Of a stretch of DNA of 64,000 bases, positions 9,923 through 21,347 are shown one piece after another. Source of the stretch: Eunapius fragilis. Its lineage: Eukaryota; Porifera; Demospongiae; Spongillida; Spongillidae. The stretch is from positions 23,017,462 through 23,081,461 of the forward strand of contig OY811971.1 in assembly GCA_963681505.1 (NCBI GenBank). Reading direction: 5' to 3'. The notes under the pieces were generated by a model. That model was not told where the DNA came from. It made no database searches and saw only the letters and a list, made by a program, of their open reading frames with translations. The position numbers were made by a program, and so were the translations under genes. The first letter of the stretch is position 1. The number at the start of each line of letters is the position of its first letter.

Positions 9923-12900
9923 TTACAATGATTCCATAAGAGGCTCTCTCAGATCACTCTCTGTCAATACTGCGTAGGACATGACATAATTCAATGGTGG
10001 AGGCTTCTCATAGTCACGAGTTTCGTACGTATTCTCAATATCAATTTCAGATTGCATGGAAGATGATGGGATAGATGCAGCTCTTCCTTTCGTGGTGACA
10101 CGTGTTGCGTGGATATTTCTGATGGCCATAAAAGTGTGATATGAAACAGTGGCAAAAATCATGATTCCAGCAAGGCCTACTAAAGAACCAACTGTGATGG
10201 TAATGTGCTGAGCGTTGCTACCATTTGATAGGAGATATGATACTGTCAAAGCTAGGACAGTATAGTTGAGAATATAAAAAGAGTCTGTCCAATTGTAGAT
10301 ATCTGTAATAATCCACTTCACCTTGCTGCTCACATTGGATGGCTCCCCAAAAGGTTTTACGTGAGCTTGAATGAACAGAAAGACGACTAGAATGATCGCA
10401 TGAATGTACATGAGTAGGTAAGGTTGGTCCGAACTGTAAAATGGAGTTGGAACGTAAAGGATTAGCAAAAGCCAAAGACGCACCCCAAGCCAGCTTCGCC
10501 ACACACCCTTGAATGATGCGTAGTATGCATCATTCATGGGCTTGAGTAGGTTGGCTTTCTGATGGAGCCATGTGAAGAGCCTGTTGTGGTCACTGTACCT
10601 GCTGATGATGGGAATTAGAGTTAGGGCTACTGTGTAGGGGATGATGAAAAAGACACTCGTTACTACGGCTACGATAAACAAAGCGAGATGCGTTCCTTCA
10701 AGGTAGCGAATTGTTCCATCATAAAACCACACCCGGAATTGACTACTACCCTCTACTTTAACGGTTGCATACGTAAGGATATCAATCACAGTTCTCAACA
10801 GTTTGGAGTAGGACAGATAGATGAGAGTAGCCAGCACTCTTACAGCTCTTTTACCAACAAAGTGACTGAATCGATTAAGGCAAACATTTGAAATTTTTGA
10901 TCCAAAAGACTCACGAAGGCAGTAGTGGCATACCATAACAACAGTGATGGTAAGTACAAGAAGGTAAGCTGGAAACACAAACTGAAGGCCTGTCTTTGCT
11001 GCATCATCCATACCATTATAGAAACATAGAGGGAACCCCAGATCAAGGTTGATAAACGAAATGAGGATTTGCAAAGGTTTCAGAGATGGTTGGTCGAAGA
11101 AAATAGAAGAATTTACTTGAACAACATTGGCATAAAATATGAGGCCATAAATGGTTCCCTGAGTCACAGTTAGATTAATCATGAAGAGAACAGCCACCAG
11201 CACAATACCCAACACACCATACAGTAGGATGGAGAGGAGCCAAAGGTCTGAACAAACCTGACACTCGGTGGACCCAAATACCACACTCAGGTTGGGACTG
11301 CAATGGCCGCAGAGTAGACCCTGACGATTTTTATCACATAATTCATCAGGTGCTGCTAAAGAGAGCTGAGTTAAGGTCAACTTACAGTAGTCAAGTGGAC
11401 ATGTGTAGACAACAGCAGGAAGGTTATTTGTCCCATTGTTGTATAAACCTATCCACTTGTTGTCAGATCTTGTCACAGTACCACTGGCTAGATCACAGTT
11501 TTCTATTGATGGCATTAAAAATGATGAACAATTGCACATTAAGAACCCTTCAGAGTTGGATATCAGGACAAACCCAGGGCCACATGGTTTGAGGGTGATC
11601 TGTAGGATGGTTGGAACATCACCCACAAAAGTGGATAGCTGGAGATTGATTGAAGTGTTCACCTGTCCGTATATTTGGTATTCTATTGTTTCACACATTT
11701 TCGATATCCACTGCACGTTCTGCTGAGGTGCAAGTGTGATATTGTGACTATTTGGAGGAACGTTAGTGTACACAACAGTTGGAGAGAGGTGATTTTCAGA
11801 GTCTATAGAAGTGGCTGCGAATTGAATGGTCCTTCCTGGGGTGGTGACTATACTATATGCCCCACTAGGTAGGACTTCACACTGATTGCTAGCATTGCAA
11901 TAACACAGGTAAATATGCAGTGGAAATGAAAGTATTTGAACCTCTGATGTATTTGCTGAAACACTGAAAACACGGTCATAATATGCTGAGGGATGGTTGA
12001 AATAATAATCACTATTATTCAGCTCTAGTGGCAATGAAGGGGAGCAATTGTAGATGGGAGTTGCATAAATGGATTGGCCTGACAAGTTTGCAATGTTACT
12101 GATAAAGCTGATGGAGTAATTATCTTGAGGTCCAACAAAATGGATCACACAACTTATCAATGCTGACTTGGGAATGTTTGGATCTCCCTGTATGTAGATT
12201 GCACCACCAAATGTGCTGGCTGCATTGCCTTCAAATACTGCATTGCAATTTGGATAAAAATACAAGTGGGCATTATTCAGAAGACCAATAGCTCCACCAT
12301 TTTCCCCAGTATTATTTTTGAACAAGACGTTTCCATATATGTGAAGACCACCAGATAACCCTTGTATGGCCCCTCGAGGAGAATTACTTATGAACTGGCT
12401 TCCTAAGCCACTAATACTTTCTATAGAGACATAACTTACTTCACTGTAATACACAGCGGCCCCCATGACGTCCTCTACAGCACAGGAATAACAGTGGTTC
12501 TCTATGACTAGGACATCACTTAGAATAATAGAGTATGTCTGGGAGCCATCACTTTGGGGAAAGTCTCCAGCATAGATGGCAGCTCCAGTGGGTGCACTGT
12601 TGTTTAGCAAAATGGTCTGATCAATGACCACATATGAAAGTGGAAATGAATCAAAGATAAACAGGGCTCCACCAACAGTAGCAGCAGTGTTGTTAGTGAA
12701 CATACAATTGGTAATCCACATGGTCACAGTGATAGATTTGTAGTACTGTTTGGAAGAAAATAAGTTTATGGCTCCTCCCCATGCAGTGGCCACATTTCCA
12801 TCAAATTTACTGCCTGACAAAAATAGGTAGTAGTTATTCTTGGTGTATATAGCGGCTCCGTTGTCAGCAAAATTTCGAGAAAATGTGCTGTTGATGATTG

Positions 12901-13720
12901 TTACGTATGATAGATAGGTGCTAATAGCACCTCCTTCGTGGTCAATAAAGGTGCTGTTTGCAATGGTGGAATATGTTTTGTATAGGACAACAGCACCCCT
13001 CTCCGAGGAGAGGCTGCTGAACAAACTGCCACGTATACTGACAGAATAAAATCCTACCGAATTCCAGAGGCTCAAGCCTGAACCAATTAGAGGTGTGTTA
13101 TGGTTACTCATATTTAAAAAATGGCATCCCTGCACAGTCAGAGTCTGAGCACTAGAGGTAGCATAGAACAAGGCACCAGAGCAGTTGCCAGTGCAATCTC
13201 GAAATTGAACATCCTCTAGAACATTCTGGTACAACGCGCGACCGTAAATTCCAAAACCGGAGAATTGAGTTATGGTCACATGCTGTATTAACACTGAGAT
13301 AGACGAATCCAAATACAGGACTACAGGAGATGTTATGTTCCCGACGTTGATAAAGGGAAAGGGTACAGTGGTCAACATACCGCACCCTACAAATGTCATA
13401 TTCGTTAGTGTCAGATTTCTCACGAACGAAAACATAAACCCACGCCCGCCATTGTTACATCGGACCACTGTAAGGTCTTTTCCTGCTCCGGATATGGCTA
13501 TGTCCTTCAAATTGCGAACTGAACAAAACGGTCCACCTGAAATCACGTGCTCGCCGGCTCCTAGCTGCAATGAAGTTCCATTGGTCAGAAGCGACCCGTT
13601 ACATAGGTAGCTCTCGAGCGTGGAGTTTAGACCCGCTGGAACTTGAACTGTGGTGTAGGCTCCGAAAGACTCGACCACCAGGCAACATGCCAAGGCGAGC
13701 GCTACGTAGGCACTGTACAT
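9923..13720 (-). CDS. Secreted beta-helix, multi-pass membrane protein (PMP-like repeats), intronless
   Basis: About 1265 residues in a single exon. The ATG at 13720 was chosen because it begins a signal peptide (MYSAYVALALACCLVVESFG); the open frame upstream only reads through a poly-G tract. Residues about 60-680 have many short strands with GGAI-type turns (NNTGENGGAIGLLNN, NAASTFGGAIYIQG) and repeated asparagine-rich N-glycosylation sites. This pattern is known from right-handed parallel beta-helices and chlamydial polymorphic membrane proteins. A cysteine-rich stretch follows (about 715-820, including LLCGHCSPNLSVVFGSTEC). Then come 8-9 hydrophobic spans (about 825-1190) and a short cytoplasmic tail. 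It probably sits in the plasma membrane with a large ectodomain, as an adhesion or sensor protein; ligand and activity are unknown. Similar architectures are expanded in sponges and other early animals, but the membrane part was not matched to a named family. Confidence 0.85.
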   Translation of the reverse strand: MYSAYVALALACCLVVESFGAYTTVQVPAGLNSTLESYLCNGSLLTNGTSLQLGAGEHVISGGPFCSVRNLKDIAISGAGKDLTVVRCNNGGRGFMFSFVRNLTLTNMTFVGCGMLTTVPFPFINVGNITSPVVLYLDSSISVLIQHVTITQFSGFGIYGRALYQNVLEDVQFRDCTGNCSGALFYATSSAQTLTVQGCHFLNMSNHNTPLIGSGLSLWNSVGFYSVSIRGSLFSSLSSERGAVVLYKTYSTIANSTFIDHEGGAISTYLSYVTIINSTFSRNFADNGAAIYTKNNYYLFLSGSKFDGNVATAWGGAINLFSSKQYYKSITVTMWITNCMFTNNTAATVGGALFIFDSFPLSYVVIDQTILLNNSAPTGAAIYAGDFPQSDGSQTYSIILSDVLVIENHCYSCAVEDVMGAAVYYSEVSYVSIESISGLGSQFISNSPRGAIQGLSGGLHIYGNVLFKNNTGENGGAIGLLNNAHLYFYPNCNAVFEGNAASTFGGAIYIQGDPNIPKSALISCVIHFVGPQDNYSISFISNIANLSGQSIYATPIYNCSPSLPLELNNSDYYFNHPSAYYDRVFSVSANTSEVQILSFPLHIYLCYCNASNQCEVLPSGAYSIVTTPGRTIQFAATSIDSENHLSPTVVYTNVPPNSHNITLAPQQNVQWISKMCETIEYQIYGQVNTSINLQLSTFVGDVPTILQITLKPCGPGFVLISNSEGFLMCNCSSFLMPSIENCDLASGTVTRSDNKWIGLYNNGTNNLPAVVYTCPLDYCKLTLTQLSLAAPDELCDKNRQGLLCGHCSPNLSVVFGSTECQVCSDLWLLSILLYGVLGIVLVAVLFMINLTVTQGTIYGLIFYANVVQVNSSIFFDQPSLKPLQILISFINLDLGFPLCFYNGMDDAAKTGLQFVFPAYLLVLTITVVMVCHYCLRESFGSKISNVCLNRFSHFVGKRAVRVLATLIYLSYSKLLRTVIDILTYATVKVEGSSQFRVWFYDGTIRYLEGTHLALFIVAVVTSVFFIIPYTVALTLIPIISRYSDHNRLFTWLHQKANLLKPMNDAYYASFKGVWRSWLGVRLWLLLILYVPTPFYSSDQPYLLMYIHAIILVVFLFIQAHVKPFGEPSNVSSKVKWIITDIYNWTDSFYILNYTVLALTVSYLLSNGSNAQHITITVGSLVGLAGIMIFATVSYHTFMAIRNIHATRVTTKGRAASIPSSSMQSEIDIENTYETRDYEKPPPLNYVMSYAVLTESDLREPLMESL

Positions 13721-13775
13721 TATCAGCCGCTCCAAATACTGTGCTGTAACAGCTGCGGAATGTATGTTATAGGTT

Positions 13776-13798
13776 GGGGGGGGGGGGGGGGGGGGGGG
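13776..13798 (+). repeat. Poly-G tract upstream of the beta-helix gene
   Basis: About 23 consecutive G on the + strand, 55-80 bases 5' of the minus-strand start codon, hence C-rich in the transcript or promoter. It artificially extends the open frame with prolines. Confidence 0.85.
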
Positions 13799-13800
13799 AG

Positions 13801-14234
13801 GGGTCACAGCTTAAATTTTACTAAATGCAAAGTAACGTCATTTATTACGTTTATACATTGGAATGATGATGATGTCATGCTGTTAGCTGTAACGCCCTAG
13901 ACTACCACAGCTAAGAAACGTGAGCCTTGGGTGCAAAAGCGGAGTTCGACTAGCGCCATTTAAAAGCTTAAATATGCACCATTATTCTACTTACGGATCC
14001 TCATTGTACGCTATATCGCTACGGGAAGTTAATTGCTTGCATGTGAAAGAGGGAAACCCTCGAGCTACCCCTGCGCTTACAAGCAACTTTTCCAAGCCAT
14101 GTTGTTAGAGACGACAGAAGGTGCTAACTGAATTAATTATGTGCTGGTAGTTTACATTTTTTTGGGCCAGCGATGTGTAGCTCATTGACAGCTATATAGT
14201 ATCACTCGCTACGGTTTATTAAGCGAACACTTTT
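13801..14234. other. Intergenic, likely promoter region of the beta-helix gene
   Basis: No open frame of note. It lies upstream of the minus-strand gene, but I could not identify a clear TATA box. Confidence 0.3.
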
Positions 14235-14352
14235 TTGAAGAGGAGAGATTACTGCAACGTTTTGTGGAGCTGTTTACTGGAGATGCTCCTTATAACCAAA
14301 GTCGACCGTGAACCGATTGATATGATATGTATTTTTAAAAAACGTCACATGA

Positions 14353-14646
14353 ATGGTCTCATGCAGCTCTTTGCTCTCCCAAAAAGGTCAAATCCTACGT
14401 ATGTTATTTTATCCATGGCATTGCTTCGAACCACTCTCTCAAGAACCACTCTCTGGAGTACACCTGTGTGGCGGACTGGGCACGCACTGGAGAGAGGCGT
14501 GCCGCGCAGCAAGGTCTGGGCACCCGCCCGGGAACCTTAAGGTGATAAGTAATTTAAATTATGCTATTCAGGTGGGAGGCCTAACCGTCAGCATCCAGCG
14601 TGGCGGCGTAGGGCCTCTTTGTCTGCAATGTGCTCAGGAAGGGTGA
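14353..14646 (+). other. Unidentified open region, possible exons
   Basis: The frame is open for about 97 codons and ends GGLTVSIQRGGVGPLCLQC before a stop. A TTCAG acceptor-like site at about 14570 precedes that part, and an AAG|GTGATAAG donor-like site lies near 14540. The implied intron would be too short, so the structure is unresolved. No family recognised. Confidence 0.2.
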
Positions 14647-14860
14647 ATAATACATCATTGTGTGTATTTATTTAAAGCTGCGCATTGTACATGTATCTGT
14701 GTGTTGTCTTTTGCTGCTCTTAAACTTGCTGCTATTGCGCGAAGCCATCGGCGGTTGCGCTCTGATTCTGCGCTGCTAACTAGGCATCCGTCATGACCTG
14801 TAATATAGGGGTTATAGATCTGCCAGTGGTCGTGCACCAACTATATATATGTCCATAAAA

Positions 14861-15095
14861 ACTCATGATCATGCGCACACGCCTACAGCAGAAGACCATT
14901 CTACAGATCATGCGCTTCATGCCACCCTCTGAGATGCAGCTGCACACCCTCACTGTCATCTTAACTCTACGAGCTAATGCGCAGCAACAGGACAAGTTGT
15001 CATCTTGTTCATGCACATGTTCTCCTACATCTGTGCTGATGACTCTATTAATTGCTTACCTAGGGTTGGTTCAGGTTAACATGGTTTCGCGCTGA
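14861..15095 (+). other. Unidentified protein-like stretch
   Basis: The + strand reads RTRLQQKTILQIMRFMPPSE, then a helix-like segment ending LRANAQQQDKL. The composition looks coding and several glutamines sit where a helical protein might carry them. There is no clear start, splice site or family. Confidence 0.2.
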
Positions 15096-15552
15096 AGTAC
15101 TCCGCCAGATTTGCATAGCTCTAAAACGGTGCGGGCTGCTCAGAACCGCGCGTAAAAAACGTACTATATACATTAACTAGCGCATTGATGGTTCATGTAT
15201 GGCTGTGGTCGAGAGTTTTGAAAAGTTATTTTGTTTCTCTCGTTGTCGTAACACAAGTGGGACATGTCTCGCAAAACAGGTGTCGTTTAATGAGATGCGG
15301 CTATAGATATAAAAACTGAAATAAGTTTGCATTGGATAATTACATGATACGGTAATTGACGATGAACCAACAAAATTATAATCAATTTTTTATTATCACA
15401 AGTGATAAAAACATTCTCTATGCGAGAAGGTTGGTGGTATATAGGAATCAAAGGCGGTGGTGGTGTAAAAAGCTACGGAACAAGGATTGTGATTGAAAAG
15501 GAAAAATGAAATAGACCTATATTAGCATGTCATGTTTAACTGTGCGCGCTAA

Positions 15553-15912
15553 TCTGAACCTGCGTCAGCAGGTTCAATATAGGATTGATTGAGGAGTGAT
15601 GAATGTCATTAAAATTTTTAAATCGCGTCGGGAGGGACAACGAAGAAACGGATTGCTTATCACTTTGCAGCTATCGAACGACAACACCAAGATCTACGTT
15701 TTCGTGCTAGTTTCATGTCATTAAACTATGCGCTTCCAGACAAACAAAAAACCTGCCTCTCGTGCCCATTCCCAAAAAAATTGTTGGTCGTCGTCGTCGT
15801 CGTCTTCTTCTTCTTCTCCGTCAAGTATAACTCACGCTAGGAATGGTTTTAAAGAACGGCAATGATACCAAACGCTTCAGAATTTACCCGCGCGGTGCCC
15901 CTTAAGGTCATA
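15553..15912 (+). mobile_element. Half copy of foldback family C
   Basis: It aligns with either arm of the full palindrome at 31923-32920. It starts CTGAACCTGCGTCAGCAGG, passes a GTC/TTC trinucleotide run (about 15788-15818), and ends in the outer-arm AATTTACC box. Only one arm is present. Confidence 0.7.
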
Positions 15913-16233
15913 ATTGAGAAAGAAGCTACAACGAAAAAGTATCATATACGGTATGGGTATACTAAATACCTGCGAGCTGTGCATTTAATAATCCTGAAAT
16001 TTTGAAATAGGCCTATATTTAGCCCACACAACAGACCGTGCACTATATGTTGAGACGTGAGTGGGCTAAATTTTTTACATACTAGTACGTATTTATTAAA
16101 GTTATATAGTAACTTGTGGTCGGGGCAATGCACAAAGCGTTCGTAAGGTATAGACATTTGTCCATTGCACATCGTTCCTCATCACATTACAGTTATGAAG
16201 CTTCGTTGACACGGAGAAAAAAAAACTTATGAA

Positions 16234-16530
16234 ACAAGTAAATAAAAACCTTCTCTAACGAGAAAGTTGGTGGGCATATAGGATTGACAATGGTGGTGTA
16301 AAAAGCACGGAAACAAGTGTGACAGAAATGTTACTGGAAAATTGAAATAGGCCTATATTTAGCCCAGTCACATTTAGGCAGCGCACGCCTGAGAAAATGG
16401 GCTAAATATAGGCCTATTTCAATTTTCCAGTAACATTTCTGTCACACTTGTTTCCGTGCTTTTTACACCACCATTGTCAATCCTATATGCCCACCAACTT
16501 TCTCGTTAGAGAAGGTTTTTATTTACTTGT
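16234..16530. mobile_element. Foldback MITE family A, intact nested copy
   Basis: Near-perfect 297-bp palindrome with ACAAGTAAATAAAAACC at one end and the complement at the other. The arms contain GAAATAGGCCTATATTTAGC. It sits inside the older copy at 15398-16653. Confidence 0.8.
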
Positions 16531-16653
16531 ATAGGTCTATTTCATTTTACCTTTTCAATCACAAGCCTTGTTCCCTTGCTTTTTACACCACCACCGCCTT
16601 TGATTCCTATATACCACCAACCTTCTCGCATAGAGAATGTTTTTATCACTTGT

Positions 16654-18178
16654 TTCCTACATTTTTTTGGTGGATTTAGTATTGTTTTAGTTCTTGAAAC
16701 TTATGTACCCATGTAGCAAGAATGTCAAATGACAGTTTTATTTTAGAATCTCGTGGCCATGCAATTTTTGAGGTGTGGGTGTACCATTAAAACACACAGT
16801 ATTACTATTTAAACAGTATATAGCTAATAAAACCCAGGAGCGTGTCATGCATCTTGTATATCCTGGATCAGGATATATAGTACTGTATATTTTGGACCAG
16901 GATATACTGCGAGGATATGCAGCAGGTAGAGCAGGTGGAGCTAATCCTGCAGCTGGAATGGAACGAGTCCTGGACCTGGATGTGGAGCAGGTAGAGCGAC
17001 TCCTGGACCTGGAACAGGTGATTTAAACAACCATTAGTTAAAACTCAAATCCTCCACTGGCAAGTGAAGCCATATAATACATCAGACAAAGATTACATGT
17101 ACTCACTCTGATCTCACGCTATTATCAGATAAACCATGCCACAATACGTTGTCACAGCAACTTTGACACTATTATCAGATATAAACTATGCACCACAATA
17201 CACATTATCACGAGATTGTCAGCGAACAGCGTGCACACATTTCAAACAGCACTAAAAGTGGTGAGAGACGCAATATCTACCGCTGTAACTGTTGCATAAA
17301 ATATCCTTCCATTTTAGCGATACACTATGCATGGTAAATAATGTCCAGATCCAACATTCATGGTGTAACGCACCTTTGGGTGGTCGCTTTGTTGGTCCTT
17401 TCAGTAACGCGCTTGATACCTTGTCGTGTCTTGTATTGCACTCGTTTGGCATATCTGTAGGTGTACGAGTGGCTAGTTGTTGCCGGGTTGTTTTTTTCTG
17501 TAAGGGCGGTGGTGGGAGAGAGACATTCTAATTGGAGCCTCTTGCTTCACATATATCTGCTATAGACTGTATACCGTAGTATCTGATCGCGTATGTAGTT
17601 CCACCGACAGAATTCGAAAGTTATGCTATATAAGAAGCTATAGGTGTAGAAATCAATTCGGTCAACACAATTATATGCGATAGTGTCGGGTACTTACGTG
17701 TATGGTAGTTTTTGGCTTTCATCTCAAGCTGCGTAACGAATGATAGAGTTGAGAGCAATGCACAGGTGTCATGCAGAAAATGATACCTTGAATATTCGTC
17801 AGGAGGCTTCCTATAACGTTATCGCATATCACTGCTCCATTCCGTTTCTCAACCATTTGGCAATATTTGGCAATATAGTTGGACATTTATACATGAAGCC
17901 GTATGGACCCTGACATCATCAAAAAGGCCTCAGAGACAGATGCTCTTAGATTCAGTGCGTATACCTCTTCCACAGCGTGCAGGAATATTAAGAATTGAAT
18001 CACGCCCACGACACATGGCTATTATTAAATTATTGCATTTAAAAATAGCTAGTGATGTATTGGGTATTTATAACCGAATACCTAATGAGGTACTATTCGC
18101 TTTAGTTAATTGCCCGAACAGTTAGGCGTCTAACAGACCCCCTGAAGATAACCAGCGGACGCATCCTGAAGCGATTGG
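16654..18178. other. Intergenic, no supported gene
   Basis: Only short open frames occur. A stretch at 16915-17025 repeats CTGGACCTGGA/GAGCAGGTAGAGC-like motifs and could be low-complexity coding sequence, but no start, splice sites or family are evident. Confidence 0.3.
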
Positions 18179-18378
18179 NNNNNNNNNNNNNNNNNNNNNN
18201 NNNNNNNNNNNNNNNNNNNNNNNNNNNNNNNNNNNNNNNNNNNNNNNNNNNNNNNNNNNNNNNNNNNNNNNNNNNNNNNNNNNNNNNNNNNNNNNNNNNN
18301 NNNNNNNNNNNNNNNNNNNNNNNNNNNNNNNNNNNNNNNNNNNNNNNNNNNNNNNNNNNNNNNNNNNNNNNNNNNNNN
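18179..18378. other. Assembly gap (200 N)
   Basis: Exactly 200 unresolved bases at the outer end of the left arm of the giant inverted repeat. The round length suggests a placeholder gap, so the left end of the palindrome is hidden. Confidence 0.98.
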
Positions 18379-18832
18379 GGTAAGGTGGTTAGGCCAGGGT
18401 AGATACCAAAAGGATGCTACCTGCCATTGATGTATAAACAATAACACCTGTAGCAATACATTTATAAGTACAGCCATGGTAAGCAACGCAGCTGGCATTT
18501 AGCTGGAGTGATTGCAGCCCACCCCTACCATCCTTTGTATATACATGTGTGACCTGCAACCATACCAGGTGTCAATATTTTGGGGACAGTGTGTTAATGG
18601 GGTATGAGGGAATTAGTTAAATGAGGCAAGGCTTTCCAGACATTTAGGCTCAGGGTAGAATGAAAGTGAGGTTTTCAATATACAAGACATGTATCCAGGC
18701 TAAGAAGAATCTCCGATGCTATGGAGAGATAGTTTCTGAGCTGGCTTTCTGTGATTCCATTAATTGCCCTTCATCTTGACCAATCCATGTCTGTGTGGAC
18801 TCATCTCATGCCATAGGGGTTGACTACCCCCA

Positions 18833-19136
18833 CAGGGGCGGATGCAGGGCTTTGGGGCGGGGGGGGGGGGAGTGTGAAGTGATTTTAATAACGCGGTTTT
18901 ACCCCCCCCCCTCCCCCCAAAGAAGTCGTGAATTTAATAGCACGGTTTTGCGGGATACCCTACTCCACCCCCCACCCCCCCTCCCCTCCCCTATTGTTAC
19001 ACGTATAGCACACGTAAGAAGCCGTGAATTTTTAATAACATAGGTTTTGCGCGGGGGGGGGGGGGGGGGGGCGGGGGGGGGGGGGGGGGGAGGGTAATAC
19101 CCTACATACCCCCCCCTCCCCCTAAATCCGCCCCTG
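18833..19136. mobile_element. CAGGGGCGGAT-type hAT-like MITE (family J), left arm only
   Basis: It starts CAGGGGCGGATGCAGGGC and ends ATCCGCCCCTG. The interior is dominated by poly-G and poly-C runs. The mirror position in the right arm (about 21955-21970) is uninterrupted, so the empty site is visible. A 5-bp duplication, CCCCA, flanks it. Confidence 0.75.
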
Positions 19137-19495
19137 CCCCACCATTATGATAAGCCTGCTAACCACATTAGGCTCAGTGATTTCCATCACTTAAGCTCAC
19201 CTCAGTGTATTGCTAGAACCTTTGGTAAGGCTCATGGCTCTAGGCCTGTCCACCACCTATCTAAACCCATAACACTATACACAGCATGGCTGCCCAGGCC
19301 ACAAAGATCAAAAATATGCCTGTTGTATGACACCAATTATTATGATCTGGTGTGAGTGTTTCCACTTGTTGCTGAGTTCTATGGACAGAGGCATCAGCTA
19401 TAGACTGGCCTTGATCTGCTTCACCTCCTTACACGTAGCTAATGGAATTTCCAGATGTGTCATTTAGAGATTGATTGTGTATGTGCTTGTGTGTG

Positions 19496-19496
<1 letters not shown>

Positions 19497-19562
<66 letters not shown>
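19497..19562 (+). repeat. (GT)n microsatellite, left arm
   Basis: Pure GT repeat of about 30 units, mirrored by the AC tract at 21535-21600 in the right arm. Further mirrored pairs are 19759-19808 with 21309-21346, and 19998-20080 with 21000-21120. Confidence 0.9.
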
Positions 19563-19563
<1 letters not shown>

Positions 19564-19756
19564 CCTGTGGGGTGTGATTGATACATGAACTCTGGAAAAG
19601 GGCTTACATGACATGTATGGGTTGGAAGCCTTGCATGTCTGGCAGTGAATATCATTGCTAACCTATCACTACTGATAGTGGCTGGACTGGGCCTCTGTAA
19701 AGTTTATTGGATTGAGTGGTAATAGTATTCACACCATTACCATGAGTTCTACCAAT

Positions 19757-19812
<56 letters not shown>

Positions 19813-20253
19813 ATGCACATACACACACAACACGTACAAAGCACATACATACATACATACAAAATGTATAAAAGATGGAGTAAATGGAATTTAGAGGCAA
19901 CTTATAGCTGATGCCTCTGTACCTTAGCAACAAGTGGAAAATTGGTGTCATTGAACAGGTTCATGTTTGGCATGCCAGCCCTGCTGTAGGGTCATGGCAT
20001 GAGTGTGTGTGTGTGTACGTGTGTATGTGTGTGTATGTGCGTGTGGGTGTGTGTATGTGTGTTTGTGTATGAAGTGCACATGGCAACACCAGACATATGT
20101 AACCAGATGTTTAAAAAAATAGGTTCAAGTTCTGTTCATCATCTCTCGATTGAACTCCCTAACAGCGGGGCTACCCTGGCCACAAAGGTCCAAACTTGTA
20201 CTTTTAGTGTTTGTTTATGTAGATGTATAATACTTGGTTTAATGTTTAGGTGA

Positions 20254-20810
20254 ATGGCAAGGTGCTTTATCTGTGTTGAGGTGTCTCTGTGTATACCCTG
20301 TCACTGCATGCATGTACACTGTGTTGAGGTGTCTCTGTGTATACCCTGTCACTATGTACACTGTGTTGAGGTGTCTGTATACCCTGTCACTATGTACACT
20401 GTGTTGAGGTGTCTGTATACCCTGTCACTATGTGCACAGAGACACCTGAACACAGTGTACATAGTGACAGGGTATACACAGAGACACCTCAACACAGTGT
20501 ACATAGTGACAGGGTATACACAGAGACACCTGAACACAGTGTACATAGTGACGAGGTGTACACAGAGACACCTGAACACAGTGTACATAGTGACAGGGTA
20601 TACACAGAGACACCTCAACACAGTGTACATGCATGTAGTGACAGGGTATACACCTCAACACAGTGTACATAGTGACGAGGTGTACACAGAGACACCTGAA
20701 CACAGTGTACATAGTGACAGGGTATACACAGAGACACCTCAACACAGTGTACATGCATGTAGTGACAGGGTATACACAGAGACACCTCAACACAGATAAA
20801 GCACCTTGCT
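20254..20810. repeat. Central minisatellite that switches orientation
   Basis: Units of about 42 bp (shortened and lengthened variants occur) contain GTGTTGAGGTGTCTCTGTG and ACCCTGTCACTATGTACACT. They run in one direction from 20270 to about 20433, then in the reverse-complement direction (GAGACACCTGAACACAG) to 20797. Roughly four to five units lie on the left and eight on the right. Reading frames stay open across it in several phases, but this is a repeat artefact and not a gene. Confidence 0.85.
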
Positions 20811-21002
20811 ATTCACCTAAACATTAAACCAAGTATTATACATCTACATAAACAAACACTAAAAGTACAAGTTCGGACTTTTGTGGCCTGGGTAGCCCCG
20901 CTGTTAGGGAGTTCAATCGAGAGATGATGAACAGAACTTGAACCTATTTTTTAAACATCTGGTTACATATGTCTGGTGTTGCCATGTGCACTTAATACAC
21001 AA

Positions 21003-21034
<32 letters not shown>

Positions 21035-21082
21035 ACACGCACATACACACACATACACACATACACACACACACACATACAC

Positions 21083-21117
<35 letters not shown>

Positions 21118-21309
21118 CACTCATGCCATGACCCTACAGCAGGGCTGGCATGCCAAACATGAACCTGTTCAATGACACCAATTTTCCACTTGTTGCTAAG
21201 GTACAGAGGCATCAGCTATAAGCTGCCTCTAAATTCCATTTACTCCATCTTTTATACATTTGTATGTATGTATATATGTGCTTTGTACGTGTTGTGTGTG
21301 TATGTGCAT

Positions 21310-21347
<38 letters not shown>

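Larger units (their letters stand above)
15398..16653. mobile_element. Foldback MITE family A, copy interrupted by nested elements
   Basis: The outer ends (ACAAGTGATAAAAACATTCTC at left, complement ending at 16653) and arms with GGTGGTGTAAAAAGC match each other across 1.25 kb. The left arm ends near 15527 and the right arm begins at 16531. Between them lie a half copy of family C (15553-15912) and a complete family A element (16234-16530). At least two later insertions therefore landed in the loop. Confidence 0.75.

Noticed and set aside
13721-13807. N-terminal poly-proline extension of the beta-helix protein
   Set aside because: It comes from translating a poly-G run and begins without an ATG; the Met at 13720 opens a proper signal peptide.
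17940-18125. 61-codon plus frame before the gap
   Set aside because: Composition is plausible, but there are no boundaries or recognisable motif and it runs towards unresolved sequence.
20254-20799. Repeat-encoded protein over the central minisatellite
   Set aside because: Open in several frames on both strands because of the 42-bp unit, with no start context, domain or splice signals.
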